Shown: one piece after another, positions 12,357 through 23,894 of the stretch
How positions within the stretch are numbered: position 1 is the first letter of the stretch
Layout: every line of letters starts with the position of its first letter
DNA from: Ceratothoa steindachneri
Taxonomy: Eukaryota; Arthropoda; Malacostraca; Isopoda; Cymothoidae
Direction: 5' to 3'
DNA: 64,000 nt
NCBI GenBank assembly: GCA_963969495.1
Contig: OZ018335.1
Span: forward strand, 88,136,440 to 88,200,439
Translations under genes and position numbers: made by a program
The notes under the pieces: generated by a model
Told to the model about the DNA's origin: nothing
Databases searched by the model: none
The model's input: only the letters and a program-made list of their open reading frames with translations

Positions 12357-12626
12357 TTATTCTAGGAAGAAATACTCAGACCCATGCCTCAGCATGTTGG
12401 GAAATAGTGGGCGTGCTGAAGTGAATGTGGAAGCAAGGATGTTTTGCTGCCCTCTTTTTACCACCAGCTTCATGTGAACCATGCGGGGATTGATGAGGAA
12501 TGAAAATTCTGGCTTTACTGAGAGGGGTTTACATGTTTGGCTTTTCCTCGTACTCGGAGTAATTATACGTTGTCCGTCTTTCATAAATTTAACATCACCG
12601 AGAGTGCCATATCTGCAGTGACCCAT
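12357..12626 (-). CDS. Possible exon or gene fragment, unknown product
   Basis: An 89-codon minus-strand frame with balanced, protein-like composition: GTLGDVKFMKDGQRI, then KPEFSFLINPRMVHMKLVVK and NMLRHGSEYFFLE before the stop at 12357. An AATAAA lies about 25-30 bases downstream on the same strand (plus 12325-12335 region), which would suit a terminal exon. No clear splice acceptor and no family recognised. It could equally be a chance frame or a retrocopy fragment. Confidence 0.25.
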   Translation of the reverse strand: MGHCRYGTLGDVKFMKDGQRIITPSTRKSQTCKPLSVKPEFSFLINPRMVHMKLVVKRGQQNILASTFTSARPLFPNMLRHGSEYFFLE

Positions 12627-12859
12627 TAATTATCCACACTTAAGCCATCATATTCTAGTGTGTTTTTTTGTTTTTTTTCCTTTACACGAGCCTAGTCCGG
12701 CCCCAGCTTAGCATCTCTTCCTCCGGCCCCAGCTTAGCCTCTCTTCCTTCCTTCAAAACACTTGTTTCCTCTCTTTTCATACAACCTCTCCCACAACTTT
12801 CTCTGTTCAGCCTCTAATTTCACAGGGTAGATGCTGACCTTCCTCTCAGCCAACCGTCC
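12627..12859. other. Spacer with a short duplicated motif
   Basis: T-rich run at 12660-12680, then TCCGGCCCCAGCTTAGC occurs twice (about 12697 and 12723). No coding signal. Confidence 0.4.
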
Positions 12860-13915
12860 ACCGTGCCAGTGTATACGGATGGCTCCAAGTCCCAAGAGGG
12901 GGTCGGCTTCCACGCCGTATCCCCTCTGTTTGAAGTCAGCGGGGCTCTACCAGGTGCTGCGTCTGTCTTCACGGCCGAGCTGGTGGCAATACACCACTCG
13001 GTACGGGAGATTACGCGACGTGCCCGGTTCGGAGACCGGATTGTGATCTATAGCGACTCACAAAGTGCCCTGAGTGCTCTCTGGGCATTGGAATCTCCGC
13101 ATTCCCTGGTTCGCGATATCCGTGACGCCACGGTTTTGGCGAGCCGGGCAGATGTCGAGATTATCTTCTGCTGGGTTCCTGGACATGTAGGAATTGCGGG
13201 GAATGAGGGCGCCAAAGAGTCCGCGAGGACTCTGCGACCGGACCAGCGTTTCGCTCTTCCTCACACCGACTACATGGCAGGAATACGGGCAGCTCTTCGG
13301 ACTGCTTGGCAAAGAAGATGGGAGACGGTCGAAGGGAACTTAAAGTTGCGTGGCATTGCGCCGTGCCTGTTCCCATGGACCTATCCCCCAATGCCGCGGC
13401 GGCTTCAGGTTGCTCTCTGTCGTCTCCGAATCGCACACACTCGTGTGACGCATCGCTATTTGATGGAGCTCTCGCCTGCGCCCTATTGCAACGACTGCGT
13501 CGTCCCCCAGACTGTTCGGCACATTCTTGTCGAATGTCCCAGTCTGGGTGATCTTCGCGCACGATACCTGTCCCAGTACCGCGATGGGCGGGGTCGCTAC
13601 CGCCTGTCGCTTGTACTCGGGACAGATTCGTGCACATTGACTTGTTGACTTCTTGGGGGAGGCCGGCCTTCTCCCTATTATTTAAGCAAGGTTTGTTTTG
13701 TTTTGTTTTATTAGTTTGTTTTTTTCCTTTAGTTGCACGCTCCTGCGCCGGGGGGACCTCTTCCCGACGCACCAGCTTGCTTCCTTTCCCCCTTTTGGGG
13801 TGTTGTTGTTTTTTTTCTTTAATTTTATTTTAATGTAGCCTAGAACTAGGCCAGTTTTAATACGGCGACTAATGCCCAAGTGGGCAGCCGCCAGATGAGC
13901 TCTTAAAAAAAAAAA
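12860..13915 (+). mobile_element. J-family LINE, 5'-truncated copy
   Basis: Similarity to the neighbouring copy begins abruptly at about 12860, at CCAGTGTATACGG, the start of the RNase H domain. It runs to a tail TAGCCTAGAACTAGGC...GGGCAGCCGCCAGATGAG and an A11 tract (13905-13915). Abrupt 5' truncation with an intact poly(A) is the signature of incomplete target-primed reverse transcription. The next J-family copy starts immediately after the poly(A). Confidence 0.85.
12863..13648 (+). pseudogene. RNase H and C-terminal domain of the J-family LINE (open frame, 261 codons)
   Basis: The best preserved RNase H of the family. Catalytic residues visible are D in VYTDGSKS (residues 4-8), E in FTAELVAIHH (about 37-46) and D in YSDSQSALS (about 65-72). 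GHVGIAGNEGAKESA (about 110-125) supplies the conserved GHVG and NE, but the usual following aspartate (NE.AD) is lysine. Downstream are LCRLRIAHTRVTHRYLM and a C-terminal zinc-like motif YCNDCVVPQTVRHILVECPS. In the intact element this domain degrades the RNA strand of the cDNA hybrid. It is cut off from EN and RT by 5' truncation, so it is non-functional for transposition despite the open frame. Confidence 0.8.
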
Positions 13916-14170
13916 GGACAGCAACAAAGGAGCTTCGGATCCTTCGCCGACGCCTAGTGGTGGAGTGAGAGGCTCGGAGAAGAAGGTTCCCTCAAAAGAG
14001 AGCCCCCCGCCTCCAAAGCCGCAACGCCCGCCTAAGGTGTCGAGGTGGAGGGTGGAAAAGACTCGCATGGCGAGCCCAACCTCCCGCAAAAAGTACTCGA
14101 AGGCGACTGCTCCCGGGAAGCGTACGACCATTTCCGTGAGGGTCTTCTGTTCGAGGAGGGCCACCGCGTC

Positions 14171-14840
14171 TCGTCCGAGCTAGGCCTGGAGGGCATATTC
14201 CTTCAATGGAATTGCCGTGGACTCCGGGCCAACTGGGAGGAGCTGCGGAGGCTCGTTGCGTCCCGTTCCCCGTTAGCTATCTTTTTGCTGGACACCATGC
14301 TAGGCGCGTGCCCCCTGCATGCTCTCCCGTGGTATAAGGGTCTTGCGACCCCAACACCGCGGGATGGCTGGGCTGGGGAATGCGCTGTTTACGCCCGGCA
14401 TGATGTCTCCGTTCTTCCTTTCTCTTTAGATACCTCCTTTCAGGCAGTGGCTGTGCAGCTGCACCTGAATAGGAGGTATACTATCATTTGTGCGTACATT
14501 CCACCCTCAGCTGACTTCGATGTGGAGGACTTCCACCGCGTCGTGGTACGGTTGCCGAGGACCTATCTCTTGCTTGGAGATCTTAACAGCAGGCATCCTC
14601 TCTGGGAAGATTACTCCATAAATCCTAGGGGACAAGTCCTTGCCGATCTGATCGAAGAGCTTGAGATGGGTGTCCTAAACGTGGATGAGTTTACGCATCA
14701 CTGTCCGAGAACCGCTTAATTTTCTTGCCTTGACCTATCTTTGTGCTCTTCGGATGCACAGCCTAATTTTGATTGGGGGGTGGTCGATGACCACCATGGT
14801 AGTGATCACTTTCCCATTCAAATATCATTTTCAGGGCAAC
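14171..14840 (+). pseudogene. J-family LINE endonuclease domain
   Basis: Reads GIFLQWNCRGLRANWEELRR, IFLLDTMLG, then YTIICAYIPPSADF, TYLLLGDLNSRHPLWED and, in another frame, DDHHGSDHFPIQ. These are the motifs of an AP-type endonuclease: N in WNCRG, the glutamate position in LQET, the D/N pair in GD.N and SDH at the end. The catalytic Glu is Asp here (LLDT), whereas the older copy at 6520 still has LQET. A frameshift lies between 14700 and 14741. Confidence 0.75.
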
Positions 14841-16330
14841 TGCCACCTGAGAGCCCACCTCGGTGGTGCTTTGCGTGGGCGCGGTGGCCTGCATTTCAGG
14901 AAATGACTGAATTCTCTATCTCAGTCGAGGAGTTTAGGTCGGTAGATGAGGCCGTTGAGTTCTTCTCTGGCAACCTCATCGCGGTGGGCCTGACTACTAT
15001 TCCTAGGACGTCTGGCCGTTTTGCACGCCAACCACTCCCATGGTGGTGGGCCGAGTGTGAGACGGCCCTCAAACAGAAGCGTTATGCCTACATGCGCTAT
15101 AAGCGCCGCCCGAACGATTTCACTGTCGCTGAATTTCGTTCGGCTAGGGCTAGGTTCCGGTATATTTCGAAGCACGCCCGCCGCTCTTCTTGGCGGGCAT
15201 ACGTGTCTTCACTTAACGAGAAGACCCCTTCAGCTGAGGTGTGGAAGCGAGTCAAAAGGATCCGGGACAAGTTCTCGCAGCACCCTACTCCCATTCTCCA
15301 GGAGAATGGGACCGCAATCTCGGACCCCGCGTCCGTGGCGGAATCCTTAGCGACCGCTTTTTCCGCATTCTCTAGCCGGGATGCTGCTCCGCTAGAATTC
15401 AATGCACGTCGTGATGTCGCGGAAGGCCGCCGGTTGGACTTTACCTCCAGAGGCGGAGAACCCATCAATGACAAGTTTACTGTGAGTGAGTTGCGCTCCG
15501 CTCTCGCTTCGTGCGCGGACACCGCCCATGGCTCGGACGATGTCCCGTACGCCTTGGTTCGATACCTGTGTGAAGGAGGCATGGCCTTTATGTTAGATTT
15601 GTTCAACAGGACTTGGGTGAAGAGTCTTCTCCCAGACTCCTGGGGAATCGCTACTGTGCTCGCCTTTCGCAAACCGGGGGAGATCACTCTACTCCGACCG
15701 GTTTCCGCCCAATCTCTCTAACCTCTTGCGTGTTCAAGTTGATGGAGAATTTGTTAAATTTTAGATTAGCCTTATCCCTTGACAGCGGAGGCCATCTGTC
15801 TTCTGCACAGTGCGGCTTCCGCAAGTTCCACGCTACTTCGGATGTTCTGCTCCGACCGGAAAAATGCCGTCTGCAAAGCTTTCCTTCGTAGACAGCACTA
15901 TTCACAGTGTCTTGGGGCGAAGGGACGTCCCCCCAGTGTTTATATCTGATTTTTTTCGAGATCGTCGATTCCGCGTACGGGTGGGGAAGCCCTCCCCGGC
16001 CCAAAGGAGCAGGAAGAGGGTGTCCCTCAGGGAAGTGTCCTCAGTATCACACTCTTCGCCCTGAGCATCAACAGCATCACCTAGGTGCTCCTGCAAGATG
16101 TTCTTGCTACGCTCTACGTGGACGACCTTTCGATCTCTTTTGGCGCGGCCCAGATGCCAACTCTGGAGCGTTGACTCCAACAGGCATTGAACCGCGTCTA
16201 TCGCTATGCCGAAGCGCACAGGTTTCGGTTTTCTTTGACCAAGACTAAGGTGGTGCACTTCCTGCCGCCAGCCATGTCTCCACCCCGACCCAGACTTGTT
16301 TCTTAATGGGGTACGCCTGGAAGTGATTGA
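14841..16330 (+). pseudogene. J-family LINE reverse transcriptase
   Basis: The linker carries WWWAECETALKQKRYAYMRY, RRPNDFTVAEF and KTPSAEVWKRVKRIRDKF. RT begins with DDVPYALVRYL and SLLPDSWGIATVLAFRKPG, shifts frame to GFRPISLTSCVFKLMENLL, then AQCGFRKFHATSD. Motif A (present in the older copy as FFDLEKAYNTAW) is deleted between about 15885 and 15925. Motif B EEGVPQGSVLS (about 16015-16045) and motif C TLYVDDLSIS (YVDD at 16115-16126) remain. Dead by deletion and frameshift. Confidence 0.8.
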
Positions 16331-16984
16331 ATCGCACCGTTGCCTTGGTCTTGTATTTTACCCACGCCTCCTTTGGAGGGCTCATATTCGCAGCCTTAGG
16401 GTCTCTTGTACCGGAGCCATAGATATTCTCCGTTCCGTGACGTTCAGCGCTTGGGGTGTTGATAGGGCTACTGCCTTATTTTTTTTATCCATCCTTGTTC
16501 GTTGGAAGCTCGACTACGGATGAAAGTTTTATGCATCCGCAGCCGAGCGTTTATCGCATAAGGTGCAATCGATCCACCACACCGGCCTTCGCCTTGAGAC
16601 CGGTGCCTTCCGCACTTCTCCTATTGTGGGCCTGTTGATCGATGCTTGGGAGATGCCACTCGCTCTACGCCGCGTGCAGTGCATCACTCGCCTTTATGCG
16701 CGAGCTCGGTGCCTCCCTCAGTCGCCAACAGCTCTCACTGCATCCGCAGCTGATCTCGACGGTGCCTATGCCGCCGAGAGACGCCAGTCATACCCTAAGC
16801 CCCTTAGGCTTAGGTTCAGGAAACTCATTCGAGAGCTAGGTATAGCTCTCGCGCGGGTGGCGCCCCTGGTTCTGCCCAGGACGCCACCGTGGAGGGTACC
16901 ACATTTGGCTATTTGTCGCTACACCTCTGCTCCCAAAGCTTGTACAGCGCCAGGAGCATTGCGTTCGACCTTTTTGGAGCACAC

Positions 16985-17770
16985 CTAGTGTCACGCTGGA
17001 ACCCTGCCAGTGTCTACGGATGGCCCCAAGTCTCATGATTGGGTCGGCTTCCACGCCGTTTCCCCTCTGTTTGAAGTCAGCGGGGCTCTACCATGCGCTG
17101 CGTCTGTCTTCACGGCCGAGCTGGTGGCAATACACCACTCGGTACTGGACATTACGCGACGTGCCCGGTTTGGAGACCGGATTGTGATCTATAGCGGCTC
17201 ACAAAGCGTTTTGAGTGCTCTCGGGGCATTGTAATCTCCGTATCCCCTGTTTCAAGATATCCGTGATGGCACGGTTTTGGCGAGCCAAGCGGATGTCGGG
17301 ATTATCTTCTGCTGGGTTTCTGGACATGTAGGAATTGCAAAGGAATGAGCGCGTCGATGACGGCGCCAAAGAGTCCGCGAGGACTCTGCGACCGGACCAG
17401 CGTTTCGCTCTTCCTCACCCTGACTACATGGCACGAATACAGGAAGCTCTTCGGACTTCTTGGAAAAGAAGATGGGAGACGGTCGAAGGGAACTTAAAGT
17501 AAAGTTGCGTGCCATTGCGCCGTGACTGTTTCCATGGACCTATTCCCCAATGCCGCGACGGTTTCAGGTCACTTTCTGTCGTCTCTGAATCGAACACACT
17601 CGTGTGACGCATCGCTTTTTGATGGAGCTCTCGCCTGCGCCCTATTGCGAGGACTGCGTCGTCCCCCAGACTTTTCGGCACATTCTTGTCTAATGTCCCA
17701 GTCTGGGTGATCATCGCGCACGTTACCTGTCCCGGTACCGGGAGGGGCAGGGTCTCTACCGCCTGTCCCT
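16985..17770 (+). pseudogene. J-family LINE RNase H domain
   Basis: VYTDGPKSHDWVGFHAVSPL, FTAELVAIHH and YSGSQSVLSAL: the third catalytic position is Gly instead of Asp. The rest (GISGHV-like, then AKESARTLRPDQRF) is out of frame after 17235. As in the copy at 12863, the sequence after the NE motif leads to AKES and the AD aspartate is absent. Confidence 0.75.
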
Positions 17771-18099
17771 TGTGTTCGGGACGATTGTGTTCACCTTGAC
17801 TGGTGGACTGATAGACTTTTCATGGAGGTCGGCCTTCTCCCTTTTATTTAACTATGGTTTGTTGTTTGGGGGGTTTTGGTATTGTTGTTTTCTCTGTAGG
17901 TCGCACGCTCCTCCGCCGGGTGGAGGGGGACCTCCTCCCTCTGACGCCTGAGCTTGCCTCTTTATTGCTGTCATCTTTCCTTTTTATCCTTGTTTTGTTT
18001 TCAAATTTTTATTTTAAAGTAGTCTAGAGCTAGGCTGTTTGATTGCGGCAAATTCTGCCCACGTGGGCAGTCGCCAGATAGCCCCTTAATAAAAAAAAT

Positions 18100-18765
18100 C
18101 TTCCGCAACCAAATCTATCATCAATAAGAAGAACCAGAAGGTGAGATTCGGATAAGCCGAAGCTCCTGTTGTTTGGACGGATGAAAAACGGTAGAGAATT
18201 CATTTCGTCGAAGTAAGTAAACTTAATTTCGTTGGATTTAATGGCAGACGTCTTGTTAGACACGCTGCAAGTGCCAAATTTAATCCTGAATGTGTTAAAA
18301 AGTGTACCAAGCATGGATGAAGCACCGTCATGGTAATTGAGATGTTTTCATCGGAACGATTTTGTCCGCTAGTGCGAATACTTGGAACGGTAAGTGCGAA
18401 TGCGTACCTAAACCTCGTACAACAACATGTTACACCTTCACTCCGAGTCTCTGAACCAACCAATAGTATTTATGTAGGACAATGCGCCATGCCATAATGC
18501 AAAGAGAGTAAAATGCTATTTCGAACAAAAAGATATCGAAGTGAAGTAATGAAGTGGCTTGCTCAGAACCGGGACCTGAACACAATTTAGAACGTCTGGA
18601 AAATCATTGGAGACGAAGAGCGAGAAAAGAAACCTTCGACAGTGAAGGATTTATGCACGAAAATTGAGCAAAAATGCCACAAAATAATTTAAGGAAGAGA
18701 CAAGTTGGCAAGCTGCATAATCCAAGTGTATTTTAAATGGCAGCAGGAACAAATGGGGGCAAATT
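18100..18765 (+). mobile_element. Tc1-type transposon relic
   Basis: Scattered frames spell a Tc1 transposase: VVWTDEKR (first catalytic Asp), LNFVGFNGRR, LVRHAASAKFNPECVKKCTK, then a DNAPCHNAKRVK motif (second Asp, preceded by a stop) near 18480-18520. Last is MKWLAQNRDLNTI followed by a stop and NVWKIIGDEER near 18550-18620. The catalytic Glu of the usual DLNPIEN motif has become the stop codon TAG. No inverted termini were found. It abuts the 3' end of the J-family LINE. Confidence 0.75.
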
Positions 18766-18949
18766 AATTATAAAAGAGTGAGAAGACCACTATGAGATAA
18801 AAATTTTAAAAATTCCTCTGCCAGAAGGATACGTAGGCAAGACAGACGATAGATAGTTGAAAGGGTCGGGGAAACAAGACGTCCTCTAAGGACCGTAGTC
18901 TCTGAAGGCTAGAGAGCCAAGAACGAACAGACTTGATATTATATAATTT

Positions 18950-19369
18950 AAATGATGAACACCCATTCCATTCGTCCTGCCACAATTGAAAATATAATCT
19001 CATGGGGGAAAGAAATCTCGAAAAGCCAATGCATAGTTATCCTGGGACCCAGAATAGGCTGAACGGCCAGCTGATCAGCCCTCTCATTGTCCGGAAACCC
19101 AACAAAATATAACTCTCTTCCGGGACGCATTCTGGACTAGCCAGTTGCGGATTTCTACAACTAATGGGTGAGAAGGCCTAAAGAGTGATTGCTTGTAAAA
19201 GAAAGGAGAAAATAACGAAAATTTTAAAAGGCAAAATTTGGATCAGTCTAAAAGCTGATAGAATGGCTGAAAGTTCAGCGGTATAAATAGAAGCTGCTGG
19301 TGGCAAAGATGAGTTAAAAACTCTCCTGAGTAGGTGGCTGCAGTACCCACGCCACTGTCTTACTTGGAA

Positions 19370-19443
<74 letters not shown>

Positions 19444-19531
19444 GGCAGTGTTGTGTATGTAAGGTCACATGCTCGAAGAACAGGCTCTTAAGGGAGCAAA
19501 GGTCCACGGATGACTTGTCCAGGCTCCACAT
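18950..19531 (-). pseudogene. LINE B RNase H, invaded by a (TA)n tract
   Basis: After the RT, the minus strand reads CPIYIYI... through the TA tract, then RQWRGYCSHL, NSSLPPAASIYTAELSAIL and FKIFVIFS before frame is lost. Further on is GFPDNERADQLA (18950-19130), which retains the final Asp of RNase H. The TA tract sits where the VYTDGSK motif should be, so it arose within or replaced the first catalytic region. Confidence 0.7.
19372..19441. repeat. (TA)n microsatellite, about 70 bp
   Basis: Uninterrupted TA dinucleotides inside the RNase H region of LINE B. Confidence 0.95.
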
Positions 19532-19873
19532 GATGGTACAAATTGTGGGAGGTGAAGCACGTCAACTAGCGGTCGGAAACGACGAAAGGGCAAAGACCCT
19601 TAGAGCACCCAGGTTGGAGAGATGATCAATCCGGAGATTCAAGGGGCGGGGTAAAGACGACAACCCTATCGAATGCTGCTGTTGGCTCGGAAGCATAAAG
19701 GCATTTGTAAACCTTTGATACAGGGATCTGCTCCACATGGCAGAGGTATCGCATACAGATCTAGAGTCGATGATATGGTAAAAGGCGCACCCTTTTCTCA
19801 CATTAAAGAATGTTCATGGGAGAGGTGCGGAAGGCTCCACTGTAAAGACGAATTTCGAGGTTATGAATGGCGT

Positions 19874-20812
19874 TCAGCATTTTAAGGACGAGAAGTAAAT
19901 TTGACAACCATAGTCCAATTTGGATTGGACGAGGGCAGTGTATAGTGACCACAGTATCCGACGATCACTGGCCGACGGAGTGTGGGAGAATTTTAAAATG
20001 TCTAGAGCCCGCAGACAGCCCATTTGAAAACGGCGTAGGTGTGGTAACCAGGATAGCTTGGGATCAAGAGTTACGCCTAGAAACCGGAACTCTATCTCTA
20101 CACCTTGTAGGGAAATTGGTGGCGGAACAACAGCCTCTCCACCCAGGGGGAAATACACTGTCTTAGTTTTGCTCGTAGAAAAGCGAAATCCCCTAAGTTG
20201 TGCACTTTTCGAAATCACATCGACTGCCAGTTGCAGCCGACACGTTGCTGATGGAAGGCGAAGTGATGAACAGTATACTGCCAAGTCATTAACGAACAGG
20301 GTCGCCGATACACTCTCTGCGAGAGAGGAAATGATATCATTTATCGCAATTACAAAACATAAAACACTTAAAACGCTACCCTGAGGAACTCCCTCCTCTT
20401 GGGGTTGCACATTAGAGTAGATATCTCCAACGCGCACCATAAAGGATCGTGATGCTATAAAACTTTGAATAAAAGACGGTAAAAGACCTCTCATACCCCA
20501 AACGCGTAGCTGCTTTAAGACGCCGCATCTCAATGTTGTATCGTAGGCTTTCTCAGTGTCGAAGAATATGGCCAAGACTCAGTGCTATAACGAGATAGCT
20601 TTCCGGGCCGATCCCTCGAAATGTACTAAGAGGTCAAGAGTACTATGACCCTTGCGAAAACCGCACCAAAATAGAGATAGTAAGTAATTGATTTCTAGGA
20701 ACCAGATCAGGCGCACTAATACCATCTTCTCTAACAATTTAGTCAGACAGCTGCTAAGAGCTATAGAGCAGTAGTGATCTGTGTCCAATCTGTCTCTGCC
20801 CGGTTTGACCAA
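19874..20812 (-). pseudogene. LINE B reverse transcriptase
   Basis: The first frame (20585-20812) holds LVKPGRDRLDTDHY-like and LSSCLTKLLEKMV, then FWCGFRKGHSTLDLLVHFE. The second (19874-20575, 233 codons) holds motif A FFDTEKAYDTTLR, motif B EEGVPQGSVLSVLCF, motif C TLFVNDLAVYCSS and thumb FLGVTLDPKLSWLPHLR. The usual (Y/F)VDD is FVND, so one catalytic aspartate is asparagine. A stop/frameshift near 20580 separates the two frames. Confidence 0.8.
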
Positions 20813-21429
20813 GGGAAGGACAATCTCAACGCTCTATGATGGGTAAAAACCCTTCACCCATATAAGGTTGTACAAGTCAAGTAAAAAAAATGGTCGGCAT
20901 AACGACTCCGGATCTTGTTAATCATCTTCCAGATCTTTGCGATCGAGGTGCCGAATCATATATAAATGGATACCGTCAGGGACAGGGGAAGTAGACCCAC
21001 AAAGGGGCAATGCAGCACGCAACTCTTAAATAGAGAATAAGACATTATACGGAAGGTTATAGGTGGTCGTAAAATTGAGAGGATGAGATTCTTCGTTTGA
21101 TTTATAGGCTAGAAAAGCCTTATTGTAACGGCTGACACTGCTGACTGCACGGAAATGGCCGGCCAAGGCATTGCTGACCACCAGGCTGTCATTCACTAAG
21201 GATCCCTGTAAATTGAGTGTATATATGGATATTATGGTTGGCATAATGATTCCGAATTTTGTTAATCCTCTTCCAGATCCTTGTGATAGGGGCCATAGAG
21301 GAAATTGATGAAACGTAGCGGCACCATGAAACTCTGCAAGCTTGACGAAGGGTTCTTTGGCGAAGCGCCCAAGCTGGGTCCCATTCAACCTTGTTACACA
21401 AGGTTGGGTTTAGCCGGAATCGGGCATGA

Positions 21430-22210
21430 GTTAACTTGTAGTTTTTGACGGCTGTCGCACACTCTGAAGTCTACCAGAGCATGGTTGAGCGACTAATTAC
21501 GGGTCGCCTCCGTGAAGTTGTCTGTGTGGCGGAGGCACTTGTGAAAGACGCCTCTCGGAAGGCTAACCAATCGCCATGGCCTAAGTTCCACTTAAGGGTC
21601 ATGGTTGTATGAGGGTTAGGATGAACAGCCGACAAGACATTAAGGAAGTGGTCACTTCCATGGAAGTCATCAAGAGCTGATTATTGAAAATCCGTGAGGA
21701 ATCTGTCTGAACATGCTAACAGGTAAAATCACTGGTGTTTAAAACGCAGAGACTAGTCAGATAGTAAAAGAGACTAAAACACTGTCTTGGGCATTACGAG
21801 TGATGTTGCCCCAATATGGCTGACGGGCATTAAAATCTCCGAGTAATAAAAACGGGATAGGTAAGATAGCTACAATATCTAAAAGGTCGGGTTTTGACAA
21901 TTGTAAAGAAGGAGGGAGTTAAATTGAGCAAACGGTAGTGTGAAGGGAGAGGGGAGATGCATTGTTTAGATGACGAAACCATTACTGACACCCCACCATG
22001 AGACATGCCCCGACAAGAGTAATTGAGCTGAAAATACGAAAACCGGGTACGAGTGGAAAAGGGCGGGTATCAAGTTTGTTCTCCTGAAGACAAATGACAG
22101 CAGGGTGGAGATTCGTCAAAAGAACTTTGATTTCTTCCCACTTGGGAAGAACGCCTTGACAATTCCTTCGAAAAATTAGGGTATTATGTGGGACGGTTAA
22201 ATACCACAGA
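21430..22210 (-). pseudogene. LINE B endonuclease remnant
   Basis: The clearest signal is on the minus strand around 21810-21860: PFLLLGDFNARQPYWGNITR, the GDFN motif of AP-type endonucleases. Flanking pieces are out of frame. It lies between the gag and RT segments as expected. Confidence 0.65.
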
Positions 22211-23001
22211 AGATATATTTTTCTCCTTTGTGGCCGAGGTTAAGTTTGAAGTGCCTCGCAAGGAGCTTGGGGGACGAAGAGCCTGATATAACAGGGGAGA
22301 TTCTGGGATGAAGAGTGACGGGGATATTTCCGAGGGTTTCGAGGAACCGGCTGAGGCCCCTGCCTGTTACTGAGGCGCACAGTCCGGCGGAAACGGAAGG
22401 TCGAGAAGAGATTTTCAGATGGTAGATCCGGAAACATGGGTAGAGGGCGCTTTCGATGTCTGAGGGGCTGGCGATGTTGCAATATCATCGGGTTCCATCG
22501 GATCATGAGTAGGAAAGTGAGTGGGTGGAGCAGGCGATCTGGGCAAAGTACGAGGAACTAGGTGGATTTCTGCTACCGTTTGTCTGGTAAGGGGTCTACG
22601 TCCTGTGAAGGGCGGGACGGAATTGAGGGCAGAGAATATTCAGCAACAGGAGAAGAGTCCATTGAAGACTCTCGAGGCTCAGCCGAGTCAGCTCCAGAGG
22701 CTGCCCACTTATCGGTGACCGATTACCCAGTTAAGGCGTCCTTTCTCTTACCACGGTGTTTTGGGTTCCGGGGCCGGGTAAAAGAACCATCACTGGTCGA
22801 TATAGAAGATTCTTTCAGATAACGTCTGATGTCATCAAGTGTCTTCCCCTGAACTGCGGTCTTGGCTAAAGTTGTCGGGGAGAGGGGACCAGCATTAGGT
22901 ATCTCGGTATGAGAACGATGCTTCGACGGTATATCGGGAATACTTCTGACACTAACGGTTGATGGACGATGAGATACTCTTTGCGTGTCGGAACTCGAAC
23001 T

Positions 23002-23894
23002 TTATGATCGGGTTCGTCCAGCGTCACGCAAAACATTTGAGAAGAGACGGCCAAGAGGTGAGGTATGTGCTCGAGCACGTTGGCGAGCCTCTCTCACGTC
23101 CAGACGCAGAAAGTCGCGCAAAGCGAGAGCCTCCTTTTCATATAAGAATATTGGGCAGATTTTCGACGCAGCACTATGAGCACTACCGCAGTTGGTATAG
23201 CACGGTGTTTTGGTGCATTCAGGGCAATGGTAATCAGTACTACAATTCACACAGGAACGGAAGTGCCGACAGGCACGACCAACATGTCCAACTTGATTAT
23301 AATTGAAGCAATGTCTAGGTAGTTCGACGTAGTGGCTTACCGGAACATAAAGTTACCCAGCTTTAATTAACCGAGGCAGTTAGTCTAGCAGAGCCTACAG
23401 TTTTAGTCACCATGTGTATATGTGTGGCGCGTTGGGCACTAAGCTTACTCTATAGACGGGTGAGGTCGTATTCCCTTAATTCGTTTGAACGGACGAACAC
23501 CCTTAACAAAATTCAGACGTGGATGGGGCGAAATGATTACGGGAACTTCGGTAATCGAAGACATATTTCGAACAAGAGTATGTTGAGAGTGAGATGACAC
23601 CTCAACCACGATATTACCACTACCTCTTGACCACATCCGGCCAAGTTCACCACAACGGGACTTAAATGATTCAGTAGCATTTAGCACATTCACTTTTGCA
23701 AGTGGGGTTTTTGATGAGGAACTCAAGACCAGAGAGTGGGGATAATCTAAATATGGGTCCACATCGTTGGCATAGGGATCCAATGAGCGAGGGAAGGCTG
23801 AAAGATGAATTGAAGAACGTTCGGCACAAGAACCCTTACGAGATGGGTTAATTTTAGGTTTATGGCAATCCATTGCAAACAAAATTGACTTCAC
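23002..23894 (-). pseudogene. Gag-like ORF1 of LINE B
   Basis: The N-terminal part (23445-23894) has MDCHKPKINPSRKGS, VLSSSSKTPLAKVNVLNATE, NIVVEVSSHSQHTLV and EVPVIISPHPRLNFVKGV, the pattern of gag proteins of jockey-type LINEs. After frame changes the zinc knuckles follow: NCSTDYHCPECTKTPCYTNC and GSAHSAASKICPI (23150-23250), then EALALRDFLRLDVREAR. ORF1 coats the element's RNA. Broken by frameshifts around 23250-23445. Confidence 0.75.

Larger units (their letters stand above)
13916..18098 (+). mobile_element. J-family LINE, longest copy (5'-truncated in ORF1)
   Basis: Starts directly after the poly(A) of the upstream copy with a Pro/Lys-rich ORF1 tail (13920-14170: GSEKKVPSKESPPPPKPQRP). 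It continues through endonuclease, RT and RNase H to the family tail TAGTCTAGAGCTAGGC...CGCCAGATAGCCCC and a short A run (18090-18098). Frameshifts separate the pieces, and RT motif A is deleted near 15880-15920. Length 4.2 kb. Domain order EN-RT-RNase H with a CCHC-like C-terminus is that of jockey/I-type LINEs; the exact clade cannot be fixed by eye. Confidence 0.85.
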
